Assembly: GCA_025345505.1 (NCBI GenBank)
Contig: JANVCC010000130.1
Location: 6,457,441-6,521,440 of the forward strand
DNA from: Todiramphus chloris collaris
Lineage: Eukaryota > Chordata > Aves > Coraciiformes > Alcedinidae
Direction of reading: 5' to 3'
Length of the DNA: 64,000 nt
Within the stretch, counting starts at the first letter, position 1. Each line of letters opens with the position of its first letter. Shown piece by piece: positions 1 through 13,100 of the stretch. The notes under the pieces were generated by a model that saw only the letters and a program-made list of their open reading frames with translations, did no database searches and was not told where the DNA came from. Both the position numbers and the translations under genes were made by a program.

Positions 1-31
1 AAACTGTTACTCTTGTTTTCCCTTAAAACAG

Positions 32-230
32 GACACACGTTCCAGACATGATTTGTTAAATCATGTTATGCCAATAAACTTAGGTAGAAAGCAGCTACCT
101 TATATTGCACTGAAGGGAGCCATGGCTTTTCCGGATGACACTGAAATTCGAAACATTGAATCAATACAAGAAAGAGAGGCTGCAAGTGAAAATTCAGCTA
201 AGTTCCCTATAGAAAGAAGAGATTTTGACA
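32..230 (+). CDS. PMCH: PMCH coding exon 2 (NGE and NEI region)
   Basis: The exon is 199 nt, entered in phase 0 after a TTTTCCCTTAAAACAG acceptor and left one base into the Met codon of MCH (GACA|GTAAGC). It encodes 66 residues, covering the NGE-like segment (GAMAFPDDTEIRNIESIQE), the NEI-like segment (ENSAKFPI), the RR cleavage site and the first three residues (DFD) of MCH. Confidence 0.96.
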
Positions 231-500
231 GTAAGCATATTTTTATTTTCACAGAATTTTATCTAATTCTGGTAAAGCATTATGAAATATCTGTATAACA
301 ATTTGATAAAGGTTCATTTAGAAGCTTTATGTTTATTGTGATTTGGTGCACAGGGGAGGAGGCAGTTGTGAAATTACTATATCCAGAGGACATACAGAAT
401 TCAATTTCTTTGATAATTTAAACCTTCAGATTTTTTTTTCCCCCCTGTAGTGCTCAGGTGTATGCTGGGAAGAGTCTATCGGCCCTGCTGGCAAGTCTGA
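32..500 (+). CDS. PMCH: Pro-melanin-concentrating hormone, 3' part (coding exons 2-3; exon 1 lies before the window)
   Basis: PMCH is a secreted hypothalamic prohormone cleaved to melanin-concentrating hormone (MCH), which acts on MCH receptors in feeding and sleep control. Coding exon 2 is 32-230 (acceptor AAAACAG|GAC, donor GACA|GTAAGC) and exon 3 is 451-500 (acceptor CCCCTGTAG|TGC, stop TGA 498-500). Joined, they end in DFDMLRCMLGRVYRPCWQV, which as I recall it is identical to mammalian MCH. The two cysteines of the disulfide ring are present, and an Arg-Arg cleavage site precedes the hormone. Upstream, LNHVMPINL and YIALKGAMAF align with human LNHGLPLNL and YLALKGSVAF, and ENSAKFPI matches the NEI peptide. 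NEI is odd: the Gly needed for amidation is Glu (GAA, 212-214), and the Lys-Arg before it is a lone Arg (173-175). The signal peptide exon is not in the window. Identity is essentially certain; only the 5' part is missing. Confidence 0.97.
451..500 (+). CDS. PMCH: PMCH terminal coding exon 3 (MCH core)
   Basis: The exon follows a pyrimidine-rich acceptor (T9 C6 TGTAG). It completes the Met codon and encodes LRCMLGRVYRPCWQV followed by TGA. Both cysteines of the hormone's disulfide ring lie in this exon. The 3' UTR continues to a predicted AATAAA at 690-695. Confidence 0.97.
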
Positions 501-533
501 AAACCACCGATCTACACCACCTTCTTTAAGGAT

Positions 534-539
534 TTTATT
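534..539 (-). terminator. Predicted PARPBP polyadenylation signal (AATAAA on the - strand)
   Basis: On the - strand this reads AATAAA (TTTATT on +). It is the first AATAAA or ATTAAA I find after the PARPBP stop at 864-866, about 325 nt downstream. Cleavage would fall near 510-525, just outside the PMCH stop codon, so the PARPBP transcript would be antisense to the whole PMCH 3' UTR. Confidence 0.55.
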
Positions 540-689
540 ACAAATGTAATGTAATTTCAAGTTAGTGTGTTTTAGTATGGCTATAGATATACATCCAAAA
601 ATACTTTCCCATTACATTGTAGAGAAAAACATAATTCATTACCAAAAAATAACATAGCTGTAATTATTAATGTTATATTATTATTAAAA

Positions 690-695
690 AATAAA
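690..695 (+). terminator. Predicted PMCH polyadenylation signal (AATAAA)
   Basis: This is the first canonical AATAAA after the PMCH stop codon, 190 nt downstream. Cleavage would fall near 705-725, giving a 3' UTR of roughly 210 nt, which is reasonable for this short mRNA. The position lies inside the predicted PARPBP 3' UTR on the other strand. Confidence 0.6.
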
Positions 696-863
696 AGACT
701 TCTGCATAATCCAGACTTGTATTTGTCTTAACATTACACCAAAAGCTACTTCCACTTACATGAGTATGAAAGGAAGAAATTAATGAATTCCATCCTTAGC
801 TCACAAAATTTTACAACTTCTGAACCAGTCAACATACCATACCATGTATGTCAAAACCAAAAC

Positions 864-1198
864 TTATAGTCGAAAAAAATGAGTTAATTTTGCCTGACCA
901 GCAATCAACTTGTTCTTGCTTGCAGTTTTGCGGTGTTTTCTTTTTCCATCAATTTTGCTGTCCAATTCATTCTGAGGGGTGTTTGAAGTCTTAGGTCTCT
1001 TAGCAGTTTTTTGCAAAGATAGTTCACTTTCCTTACCACAGATTACTTTGTCATTATTCAAATCCATCTGTTCATTCTTGGAGTTCTTGTTTCTTGGCTG
1101 ACAACTCTTCTTTCCCATTTCTGTATAACTTCTAGTCTGGTGAACATTTTCAGAAATAGTTCCAAGCACTGGTACATCAAGACATGAATTCATACCTT
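864..1198 (-). CDS. PARPBP: PARPBP exon 11, terminal coding exon with PIP box
   Basis: The acceptor is CTTACATGACAG|AAG and the stop is TAA at 866-864. It encodes [20 protein letters not shown], a basic low-complexity tail ([20 protein letters not shown]) and the terminus [14 protein letters not shown]. The last block fits the PCNA-interacting consensus Q-x-x-L-x-x-F-F (bases 896-873) and differs from human LISGQAKLTQFFRL at two positions. Confidence 0.96.
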
Positions 1199-4100
1199 CT
1201 GTCATGTAAGAATATCAAAAACATATGTGAAGAAATAAAAAGTTACCTGGGATTATTCATCCTTTTTCTATTAGAGGACTGTCATGTGATTTTTTTAATC
1301 AAAACTAGTGTTTCATCAGTAAAACAAAATTATGCTGGCTGTTTGAGTTACATTTGCTGTGTTCATAAGTGTACTGCCAATTTAAAATTACATTGCTTAA
1401 AATCAGGTAGTAGCAACTAACCTAGGGAAGTGGATTTATAACTTTAAAATATTGGAAAAGATGCTTGAATGGGCTAGACATTATATATATGATATGGCTT
1501 ATAGTGAAGTAAAGTTTATTTTTCCCCCTTTTTAATGGAAAACTACAAATTTCACTCGGCTTACTTTTGTAAAATAAGAAACATTATGTAACGTATATGA
1601 TATGTATACTTTTTAATCTCAAGATAGCATCAATACATATTTTATAAACATATTTATATTTTCAAAGCATTAAAACTTCAATGCAAAGACATTCAATTGA
1701 TCATAGCTTACACAGAGTAATCAGACATGTCTATTTTTTTTCTTGAAAACATAAGTATGCTTGAATTTTACTAAAGCCTTGATTGATAACATTTGAAGTA
1801 TTATCTATTGCATTTATTTATTCAATCCTACTACAGCATACCTGTGACATATCCCGCTTTTATCTTTGGTGCAGAATCTACGCAGGCTGGAATTTTGCTA
1901 CTGCTGAGTAAATGCTGACCCTTTAATTCGCTTAACTCATTTTTATATGTACATGCAAATTGAGATTTGATTGAAGACTGCTTCATCTGCAAATAGCAAT
2001 CTGGTGTTAGTTTTTATTATTTACAAAAGTAAAACATAACACCTGCAAGACTAGTAAAATAATAAAATTCTTGTCTCTTGAAAGCTTTTAGATCATGTAA
2101 AATACTGGAAAAATAACTATGTTCACATAAAAAATACTCATGAAGTATTCATTTACAAAGTGCAAAGGCTTTCAAGAATACTAATAAAGTATTCTATTAA
2201 CATTCTGAAATAACTAAGATCTTTTTTCATCTCTTCAACAAGTTACACATTAACTTTTAAAGCTTCAGCCCAAGATTTTCCATCAAAGTTAGCCCTGTCT
2301 TTCAATAGACTGCAGTCTACCATTCTGAGTAGCTGTCATATCTACTACTATCAATTATCATACTTGTACAGGTCATCATCTTTGAAATGTCAGTTCATAA
2401 ATGCCAAGTATAGGATGAGTCTCACCACTGAACTAATTTATACATAAAGGAAAGCATAATAGCAACACTGAAGAGGAATGATAGATAAACTAAACCTGGA
2501 TATACCTAAAGCTGGAATATAAAATATTATTTCAGATCTTTCTTTCGCAAATTTCAGATTTCCCCATTTACTCACAAAATAAAGGCATTTCCTCATTGAA
2601 TACCAGCGTCTAATTCCGTATTTGTCAAAACATACCCATATAGTGTAAGTTGCCAGAAATCTACAGTACTGAAGAACACTGTTCTCTGGTTCTGTATGCT
2701 AATCTCCAGCCCCTAGTCTTGGAAGCAGGGAATCTAGTCTCATAGCACAGTTGAATAAAAAATTTGTCTAAACTAAAAAAAAAAAATTTTTTTTTTTTTT
2801 TCAATATATCCATATTTAAATGGACTTAGTGGTTACAGGTCAAACTTCCTTGGTTTACACTTAAGTTACAACTTCACACCAGCTTAATTTCTGGCCATTT
2901 TATCATAAATGCTGTAGACTCCGCAAGATAATGTCTACCCTCGCTTCCATTTGAAAATCTACTGAATTATACAAAATATGTTGAAAGGTATAGTACAGAG
3001 CAGGTAATTTCAATATATTGTGATTTTAGCTAATAATTCTATTACAACAGCACATGTGAATTCAAATAAATTTGAGCTGAACAGGTGCTACAGTACAATT
3101 ACCAGGAAAACCAGGCAAGTAATATTGTCACAAAATAAAGGTTGCAATATATGTAGATAACAAGAATGATTTGTCAAGTAACAGGTTTACAGGCACTTTT
3201 CTAAGAAGTTTGCATTATGCTAGTCTATTTTTTTGTAACACAGGCATGTTTAAATCTTACAGTTCAGATTGGACTCTTAAATATATTTTTCTTCCAACTC
3301 AAAAACTAAAAATGTCAGATTTTGAAAGAAATAAAAGAATGATCCCAGAAACTTTCTTTCACAGGAGCCTTCAACAACAATATTGTCACAATTTATGCCA
3401 CTTTCATCACGTTCTGTTTTCATGCATATAAGCTAACAGACTCTAGCTTTTTATTATTGAGATGCAACCTAAATATCTCTTCATCGATACTGCAGATGGA
3501 CAGGTGTATACATCTACTATTTGGGGAAAAAAATAGCCATTTACAGAAACATAGTTGCTCTGACTTAATGTGTCTGTACATATATTGTTCTACTTTACAC
3601 TCAGTATTCCCTTCAAGAATTAAAACTCAACTTTCCCAATTGTCCATCACTCTCAAACTGCAATTTCTGTGTGCCAGGTAACAGCCAAGAGCCAGAAAGA
3701 CAGATTTAACAGGAAGAACTAGCCAGCCTATCAACGATTCTAATAATTTTTAAGTTTTAATTTGCTCTAATTAAAACATTTACTGTAAGATAAGACTATA
3801 TACACTGATATTTAGAAGGTTTTCTGTGCTTTAAGTTTATGCCTTAGCTCACCAAGTTATTAAGTGTATATTATTAACTTTATACTCTTTTCAGAAAATG
3901 TTTTGAAGGATAGAGAAACTATACCCAGAATAAGCTTAAGAATTTGAAATCAATAAAAATGGAACTCTAATCTAGTTTGAACTTAATCAACATCGTATTG
4001 TACAATTACAATATTCAGAATGTAAGGGGCTTTAAGTCGTCCCCCCATTTTCTTTAAGCTCGAAGTTACTGTAATATGAAACATATTTTCCTGTATTTCC

Positions 4101-7100
4101 TGTTTCTTAAACACTTCATCTTAACCCCTTAAAATGCCCCAATTCTTAATTATTTATTGTTTAGCAAATGACACACATCAAAAATTATGTAACAATAACT
4201 TCCAGAGTTCTATCACACTCATATTGCAAGAGGCAAGCAAGCTACAATTTTTGCTGAATTGATGAAACTATAATAAACACAGAACAAAGAACATCAGGTT
4301 TGAGCAAGAAAGCCTGATAGTTGCCATTATATAACCAATAATAAATCCAGTTATTTTTTTGGGACATCAGGGTTTCTTTTTACCACCTCCTCTGACATGT
4401 CACTAATTCTGTTTGCCAGGATTAGAATATGTGTAGTCCAGGGACAGAAGTCAAGCTCAGGTACTGAAAAACTCGAACAGCACAAACCCATCTGCCTGTA
4501 TCAACTTTACTGAAGCCTGAAATATGCTTCAAAACTTCACTCACATGCCATTTAGTCATTTGCAAGCAATATACAAAGCTCTACCAAAGATGACTGTTTC
4601 AGCTGATGCTAATAATAATATAGAGGGTATATGTAAATCAAGAGTGCAAGAAAATTTGAAGCAGTCAAGCCTCCTGACTAGTCTAGGAACATATATTCAC
4701 TAGTAAAAACAACTGTATTACATTGAGTGAGGCAGCAATAAGTAAATTTTAATATCCTGAAGGCAGAACAAAAGAGCACAAGTCTAGTACTGAATTAAGT
4801 AGTAGAGCTTCACTGGAATGTTTTAAAAGAAAAAAAACACAGCTTAAGAAGTACACATAATGAAGCCTGTCAACATCTTGAAATAGCTCTTAGAAGTTAG
4901 AGTTCTTTTACATTAAATTCCCTGAAATCCACTGCTTTAATGGCACCACCCCAATGACCCACAGGTCTGGGAGAAAAATGATGTTGGGAGCTCAATTTGC
5001 TAATCAGTTAGTTGCACACAAATGGCATGCAAGGAACTCGGACTTACTATCCTCTCTCCCCTTCATAAACAAGTGGGTTGTTGCTGTTGCACAAAGAAAT
5101 TCTGCTGCATTTCAGATAAAGGGATTCTCTGTCTTCGCAGTTCAGCTGAAACTATGATAGAATTTAAGACAATTTTCCAGCACATGTAGGTCAATAAGTA
5201 GTCCCAATGAGCAGATAAAGCAGGACATTCTCCCACCTTGACTTATATATCTAGAGAAGTTTATCAGTTGTTTGAGATGCCAATATAAAACCTGCACTTT
5301 TATATAAAATATTAATGGTGCATGCTCTATTTATTTCTAAAAGTTAGTTGATAATTTATTCCAGATCTTCCAGCATCTGCATACAGACAGTGCTGCCAAT
5401 ATTTAGTCACTAAGAACACTGAGATTTGGGTTTTATACACTGGAATGGCATAATAGAATTTGAAAACCTACATCAGTAACAACGAACACATGTTTTTATT
5501 TTCTAGCCAAACAATTAGAGTACTATTTGGAAGAGGAAAAGAGATAAAAAGAGAAAATGTCTTCTCCCCACCATTGCCCTTTTGGAAAAAAAAAAAAAGT
5601 AAATATTCAAGGTAAATTGAAAGAGAAAGTTGAAAAGGGGAAGGGATTGCAAAGGGAATGGTGGAAAACCAAAATGGTAAGTATCTATGCAAAATTAAGG
5701 AATCATGTTATTCAAACATCTCCTGAACAGCTCAGGTAAACGCAAGCTTTTACTGTACTGAAACGATCACATTTTTTTAGCATGACATTGGACCAGCCTT
5801 TTGCTATCCCAAATTAACCTACTACTGTTTCAAAAACATATACCTTCAAATCACCTCATTTGGTTTTGAAAATACTCAAAACTCACAGCTATGGATCCTA
5901 AGAAAGTAGTTTGGAGTCTTGTAGAAACAAAAATGTTATTTCCTAAGAAGTATGGTTTATCAACTGACACTATTAATAAAGTCTTTCTTCAGATTTTATT
6001 CTGAACGTAACCACCTTCCCTCCTCCAGATACTAATTTTTAGCATACTCCATACATATTGAAGCTACCAAGTCAGCTTAGTGTTCTTCATATTTATATTC
6101 CATGTAGAAATAAGTATTTCTTGCTACAATGGATAAGAATACTACCTGAGAAAGATTGTTTTCTCTATTACTATGAATTTTCTGCTCACAATTATAGTGG
6201 GCATACAGAAAACTCCTGATAACTTCCTGTGGATAGTTTTCCAAGTCACAGTTTATTTGTACTGGAATCACAAATAGGCAAAACAATTCTCTCAAGTAAC
6301 AGCATTTAGAGAACTAAGCAATGAAAAATAACAGTGGTGCATGAAGCTAGATATTAAGTCATTTTATATAGGCATGAAGAAGTCACATGAGAAAGGCAGA
6401 CTAGGATATTTTGCTTTGTGGAGCTTTTTCCTTGGAAGGATTTCTACACACAGCAAAATTACAATGAACTTCAAGCATGCCAAGATTTGTTAGAGTTCTT
6501 AAGCCACAAATTCCTTTTAAAACTAAAACTACAGTTGTGTTCCCAATTGGAGGGAAACAGTGTCTCATATAGGAAAGGTTGTCTCCGGTTACATTAAGAA
6601 AAAAACATGCCAAACTACTGAAAGCCCTTGCAGCTGTTTCAGGGTAAATGTGTTAACAATGTAGCAGGATTTCTAAAACACTGTATCAGAAGGACAAAAC
6701 AATCCTAAATTTACACAAAAAAAAAAGGTGTTACTCTCTAGTATATTGCATGCTCCCAGCCTAATACCTTTCGTTCCTTCCTTCTTAACTCCTAAAATTA
6801 TCAGCTTCACCCAATCCCATTAGTTCAGGAAGAGTATTTTACCTACAATTTGAAAGGCTAATTAAACTGTGCAGAAGATAGATAAAAATTGTATTATGTA
6901 ATATTATTGTTGTCTTTAATCGCCCTAACATAAACAAAGCAGTTAACAGTCCTTCCGTTCCTCTTTTACCAAAAGCAGGACTTGAATAACCCCACTCAAA
7001 TCACCAAAATTAGTAGTTCAAACAACAGGGTATCTACACACTTCAGGATAAATGAACTATGGTTCAAAGAAGTAGACGTAAGGTTGAATGAATTCTTCTT

Positions 7101-10100
7101 TAGATAAAACAACTCTCCTGTCCAATTAAACTTTCTACATGTTTTAATGAAGCAGAAAGGAGTGATAGGACAACTGACAAGTGGCATAACTCAATAGATG
7201 TTCTATAGACCTTTCCAAATTAAGAGACTCCTTCCACAAAACACCATTCACTAGAAGACTCAGCACTTTAACAATAGATAGCAAACCCAAAACTCTAAAT
7301 TGTCTCTCAAAGGAAGATTAAATTTCTTATTACTCTTACCTGCTTCTGTTGGAGGGAATGAAAAAAATGCAACATGCTAGTTCCCCAGACTTCTTTCTCC
7401 TCAAGGGATAAGAACAACAGCTTTGTCTCCTAACAAATGCTGCTATAGTTTGGTGATCTTTCTGCATCTCTTCCAGTATTTAATAAGGATTGAAAGGCAA
7501 AAATATTTCTTTGTCTTTCACTGTTGCCAGGAATTTATTTTGGCACAATAGAAATACCCACAGATTTATTTTATTTTTAAATATAAAATCTAGTTCATAG
7601 CTACCTGTTTATTTATACACTCCCCATATTTTTAGATACTAAACACATATGCATGATGTTGTGCCCTGGATCTAAATATTATCAGTTTGCATTCCTCCAC
7701 ATAATTCTGCAGGAGCTGAGAGATCAGCTCCTCTTAACGAAGAAGAGGGCATAATGATTTTTTTTTTTTTCCCCCCCATTGGTGGCGTTGGTTTTGTTTG
7801 TTTGTTTTTAATTTAGAGATGTGTTCCTCCTTTCACTTTCTAGATTACCCTAGATTCTTTATGGAACATATACATCTTGACGGGACTCATCCATCTGAAT
7901 GGATACAAGCAAACTAATACTCATTACTGTGTTTTTCTTCCTCTCTCAAATATCAAGGAAAAAGACTTACGGGACAAATTCTAATGAGAGATCATGAAGT
8001 TGTATTATAGACTAACCATCTAACCACATTATCAGTGTCAACACAATAAAAAAGTTCCTTAGGACCTTCACTTCACTTCATCACATATACTGCATTAGAA
8101 ACTCCATGTTTCAAGATAGCTGTATGAAATAATAATGAAGACTGATATTTGGTGCAAGAAGTTGATAAATATTACTACAGCACTTGAGATCTATGGTCAT
8201 GGACAATGAATTCATTGTGCTATGTGCTGCACAGTAAAGACATAAAATTTATTTCTACCAAGAGACATTACAATTCAAGACAAGAAATAATATGGATTCA
8301 CAGAGAAAGGAACTGAAATTAGTCATTTTAACTGGCATCCATCTCAACACAAAGCACTGCTAAGTTTTGGGGAGAGGTTGATTTAAAGATACTAAAAAAA
8401 GTTTTAAAGAAGGATAATGAGTTCTGCAGATACCTATAGGAAATCTCTTCAGATATAAAAAACAATAAAAAGACAGCTGAAAGAGCTAGTCTGAAAATTA
8501 AACTAACCACAAAGACTGGTATTGCAGGCTAAACATAGGCAAGGGCAGATATCTCAAAGCAGCCAATAAGAATTAATCAAAGGGTTGGGATAGGTTAAAA
8601 CATGAAGCTTATACATACTATAACTTACAGAAAGAGGTTGAGATGTAAACAGAAGAATCTCATCTAGTATCTAATCACTTGAATAACAACTTTCTGTACA
8701 TCAGTCTCAGTGAAGAAAGATAGGCCAAACTGCAATTATCAAGTCCAAGAAAAATACAGTGCACCACATCAAAAAGCAAAATGAACATTTATTAAATTAT
8801 AGTTGAGTGGACATATGGGTAGAAAAGAATATATTCCAAAGGGGTTATAGAGTGAAAAAGCAGCAGGTAGGATAACATCCTCAATGTTAAATATACCAGG
8901 AAAGATAGACATACTACTTCAAGATCAACAGCTTGATATTCACAGGATGGTACAGAAGTAACAGGAGATGTCAGTTTTGACAAAAGGGACACTTAGGTCA
9001 GATGCACATCTGTGACTTTTTCATACAAAGATGAAAGCTGAACTTCTGTTTGTAGATACATGCTACCTTCTACCAAAGAAGATACAGAAAGAGAAAAGAT
9101 AAGACAGGCCCTTATAAAGACTTCATAGAAAATGTAAGAAAAGGAAGAAGTGGAAACATGCAAAAGAAACCCTGTAGAAATTGTTAAAGGTAGGGCGAAA
9201 ACTGTAAAGACAAAATGAAAGGTGAATGATACAAGAGAGCAAGTAGGATTTTGTATGAGAGGATGGAAATAAAAGATGAATGGCCGGGAACTATCTGAGT
9301 TTTAGTTACAAGACCAATCAGTTGTTTGGCAACAGCAATTTCAGTTGCCTGAAAGGAGGAGCAAGATTACAGTGACACAGGAACATGAGAACAATAACTT
9401 CAGACTTCAAAGGAATATAGTCTATCTGAAAATGTTTGGCCGATATGTAGAAAGAGAGAACTGCAAACATATTATGAAACAGTCAAATATCTTATCTTGA
9501 GTAAAAGGACTCTATGCTGATACATAATTGAGGAACCTTCACACTCAACTGCATGATTTTTATTTTCACTTTTTTTTTTTAAATGGAAAAACATCTTGAG
9601 ATATTTGGCCTCAGTTCCATGCTGTACTTTGTCTCTCCGGTACAACAGGATACACTGGAAAAAAAAAGCCATAAAGACGGCTGATTGCGAATACTAGAGG
9701 CAGTTTAGCAGTCTCAGTGTTGCTCTAAGATATGAGTTGTATAGCCCCAAGCAGCCATTCAGTTTAACTTGTTAATCACGTTACCATCCACATTGTAAAG
9801 TAAGGGAAGAGAGATCACCATCACAAATTTCATCTACAAAAGACAAAATTATGAGCAAGATTTACAGTCTTCTAAGATGTCAGAGAAAGTTTACAAGTGT
9901 GAACCACAGACTTCAGACCTGTCACTTGTTCTTTCTGAATTTTGTATTTTGTAAGACCAAAGGTCATTTATATTTCATAGAATGGTTTGTGCTGGAAGGG
10001 ACTTTAAAGATCACCTAGACAGGGGCACTTCCCACTAGACCAGGTTGCTCAAAGCCCCATCCAATTTGGTCTTGAACACTTCCAGTGTTGGGGCATCTAC

Positions 10101-13100
10101 AATCTCCATGGGCAACCTGTTCCAGTGTCTCAGCACTTTCATAATGAAAAACTTCTTCCTTGTTTCTCAACTGAACCTACTCTCTTCCAGTTTAAAGCCA
10201 TTCTATCAGTACAAAAAGTCCCTCCCCAACTGTATCGTAGGCTCCAATAAAATATTTCAATTTAGTCATCCTCATTTAGGCATTTGTAGGCATCAAAATC
10301 AATCGAAGTTGATTGAAAGATCTTAAAAATTATTAGCTAACAACATTAGATGTTTCATTCTATTTTGCTACAGGTAAATTCTGTTTTGTCAATCATGGTG
10401 AAGAAAGACTAGGACAAGAGTCCTATGGAAGAGTCAGATTCTTGTATTGTATGAACAAGAATCACAGGATTCACAGAACCCTTAGTAGAGCCATGCATTA
10501 CAAAAGCAGGACAGGAGAGTGTCATGAACCTTTGCACACAATGAAGTAGAACTCATGCAATTATTCAGAGACCTCTGAAAGAACTATTTGCATAGGAATT
10601 TTGATAGCTAATCAGGTATTTTTGATTAGAAAAGTAGTATTTCCAAAAAAGTTAAAATAGTTCCATAATACAAATCAGTCTCAAGATTTATATTTTTGAG
10701 TTTGTCAAAAACCTTTTAATTTTCCAGTAAAGGTCTCAAATGTGACAGGTAATTACTTTTAGATAATAATTTTTGTACTTTCATACTGAACGCAGCTGTT
10801 CATGAATCCAATTACAAAACCCCCATTTAGATAAGAAAACTGTTTCAATGTATTATGCAAACAACATATCACCTTTTTTACTATTTGAGGAGTTAAGCTG
10901 CAATTTAAATATGCTGTTTATTGTAAAATCAATATAATGAAGATCATGTATCTTCTTCAGTCTTTCATAGTTTGCTTATCAGTTTTCAGCTAAATTTCAC
11001 CATAACTTGTGCACGTATCCAATATGGCCATCGTCCACCTGAACGCCATTCCAAAACAACCACCACCAACAAAACAACAAACAAAACCACTCTGAAGCTG
11101 GAATATGTTTAAAACATATTCTGGAAAAACTGATAGTGCTTTTCTTTTTAATTGCTTTTAATGACTTTAATTCTCAAACATGTAATATGTTAAAATTCCT
11201 TTCATGTCCAGTAACAGAAAGATACTTTCCATTGTGCTGTTCTAGAACTAACTGTGATGGCTTAAAACCACCTCTGTTTTATTGCTTATGTACTAATTAC
11301 ATTTGTATTTTTACCTGTTGTCAGGACACAATGTGCAAAAAATATTAAGTCTTATTTAAGTATTAAGTACTTATTTAGCTGTGTTAAAATGCTGTGAAAG
11401 ATACAAGCTCTACCTCTTTCTATAGTCTCAACATTCAAGTTGGATGATTTTGAGGAAAAAAAGTCAATGAAAAATGCAGTACACTGGAAGTCTGCAAATT
11501 TCAGAAAAATTGAAGTTGTCCTTCTGAATAGTGCCCCTCACAATACCAACGTACTCTCACAATGTTCCATTTCATCTACAAAATAGCAAACATTAGCATC
11601 TCAATTTAGTTGTTTACAATGTGAAGTTATAGAAAGGTCCTCAAAATGTTACAAATAAGAATAATCATAAAAAAATGCAATGAAGAAGTTATTACACTTT
11701 TAGAATGCCTATGTTACCAAAACTGAAATGTGTCCGTATTCAGTTTTATCTTTTTCCACATAGCTTCGGTTTTATTTCTGTAGTCCTGAAATGCAGATGC
11801 TTAAATGGAAAGCTATAGATTAACTCAGTGTATCCCCATTAAGAGATTGTCATTAGGAAGTACTTTTAAGTCTAAAGCCTTTCTCTCCTGGAGTTTTCAT
11901 CTACAGAATGGTAGGGGTTGAAAGGGACCACTGGAGATTATCTGTCCCAACCCCCCTGCCAAAACAGGTTCATCTAGTTCAGGTTGCACAAGAACATGTC
12001 CTGGCAGGTTTCAAAAGTCTCCAGAGAAAAAGACATTTCCATTTTTGTTTGAGTTGGGCTAGTTACTACAAGTTAATCACTACATTTATTTTGCTGCAAG
12101 ATACATTTCAGGCAAGTATTTGAAAATTTTAACACTTATTTTTATTTTAGCATTATTACTTCAGTGCATCTAGAGTCATAAAGCAATTCCTACACAGTAC
12201 CTTAATTTTTTTTTCATCCATAGATTTCTGAACACGTTGCCTAAGAGGTTTTGGAGAAGATCCATTGGATTGTGCTGGAGATCTACAGTAAAAAGAAGTA
12301 AGACATTTAGAACATGTAAAAGCAACCACTGAAGAAAACCAGTTACCATACTAAGTTCCTCAGAAACAGGAAGGCGACATATCTGCATCCTCCAAGCCTT
12401 TGTTTTCTCCCTTCCTAAGGAACCATGTGTACTGTGACATCTGAAGACAGCACAATGAAACCAAATCTACAGTTCCAATTTCTGGTTTCATTTTGCAGTA
12501 TGTTCACAATATTATAATTCTGCAGCCACAGTATTATTATTTGTAACGCTTGTGATGAGTTAGCAAGTCACCATTCTACTTACACTCCCTTGAACAGCAG
12601 CTGGAGCAGCTGGTTGAAATACTGAATAAATTTTCCTCATATTTACAGACGTTTTAATAGAAGTACTCCCACAAAATGCTTCCACCCTCCTATATTACTG
12701 TATGTGAACAATTACATACCTTAATGAAAGAGGTTGATTCATATTATAAAAAAAAAATACATATGAGAGGGGATTTTAGGGTCTCTAAATTAGAAGTAAC
12801 CTATGCATTTGTAAATAATTAATTCTCTGTTCATGCTCATGGCAGACCAGTGTGAGGACCATTTTTTAAAAAATAACCTGGTCTTTATTTACTTCACTCA
12901 TTTTATTCAATTAATCCATAAAATAAAATTTAATACATCTCGTTATTTTATTTGTTTCTACTTTTCTGTGGTACAAAGTTTCTGCAGGACCTTATGAAGT
13001 TTTTGCTGTTTAAATCGCCAAAATATGTAGCTTCAGCATGCTCTTGTATACACTGCTGTTCTGGATCATGAGTCCTCTTTTTAACACATAATGACAAAAA

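Larger units (their letters stand above)
1987..12200 (-). other. PARPBP intron 9
   Basis: This 10.2-kb intron runs from GTACTG to TTTGCAG. It holds the CR1 fragments at 9975 and 11905 and the A/T junction at 2775. No exon-like open frame with human PARPBP similarity was found in the remainder; short open stretches on both strands look like chance. Confidence 0.85.
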
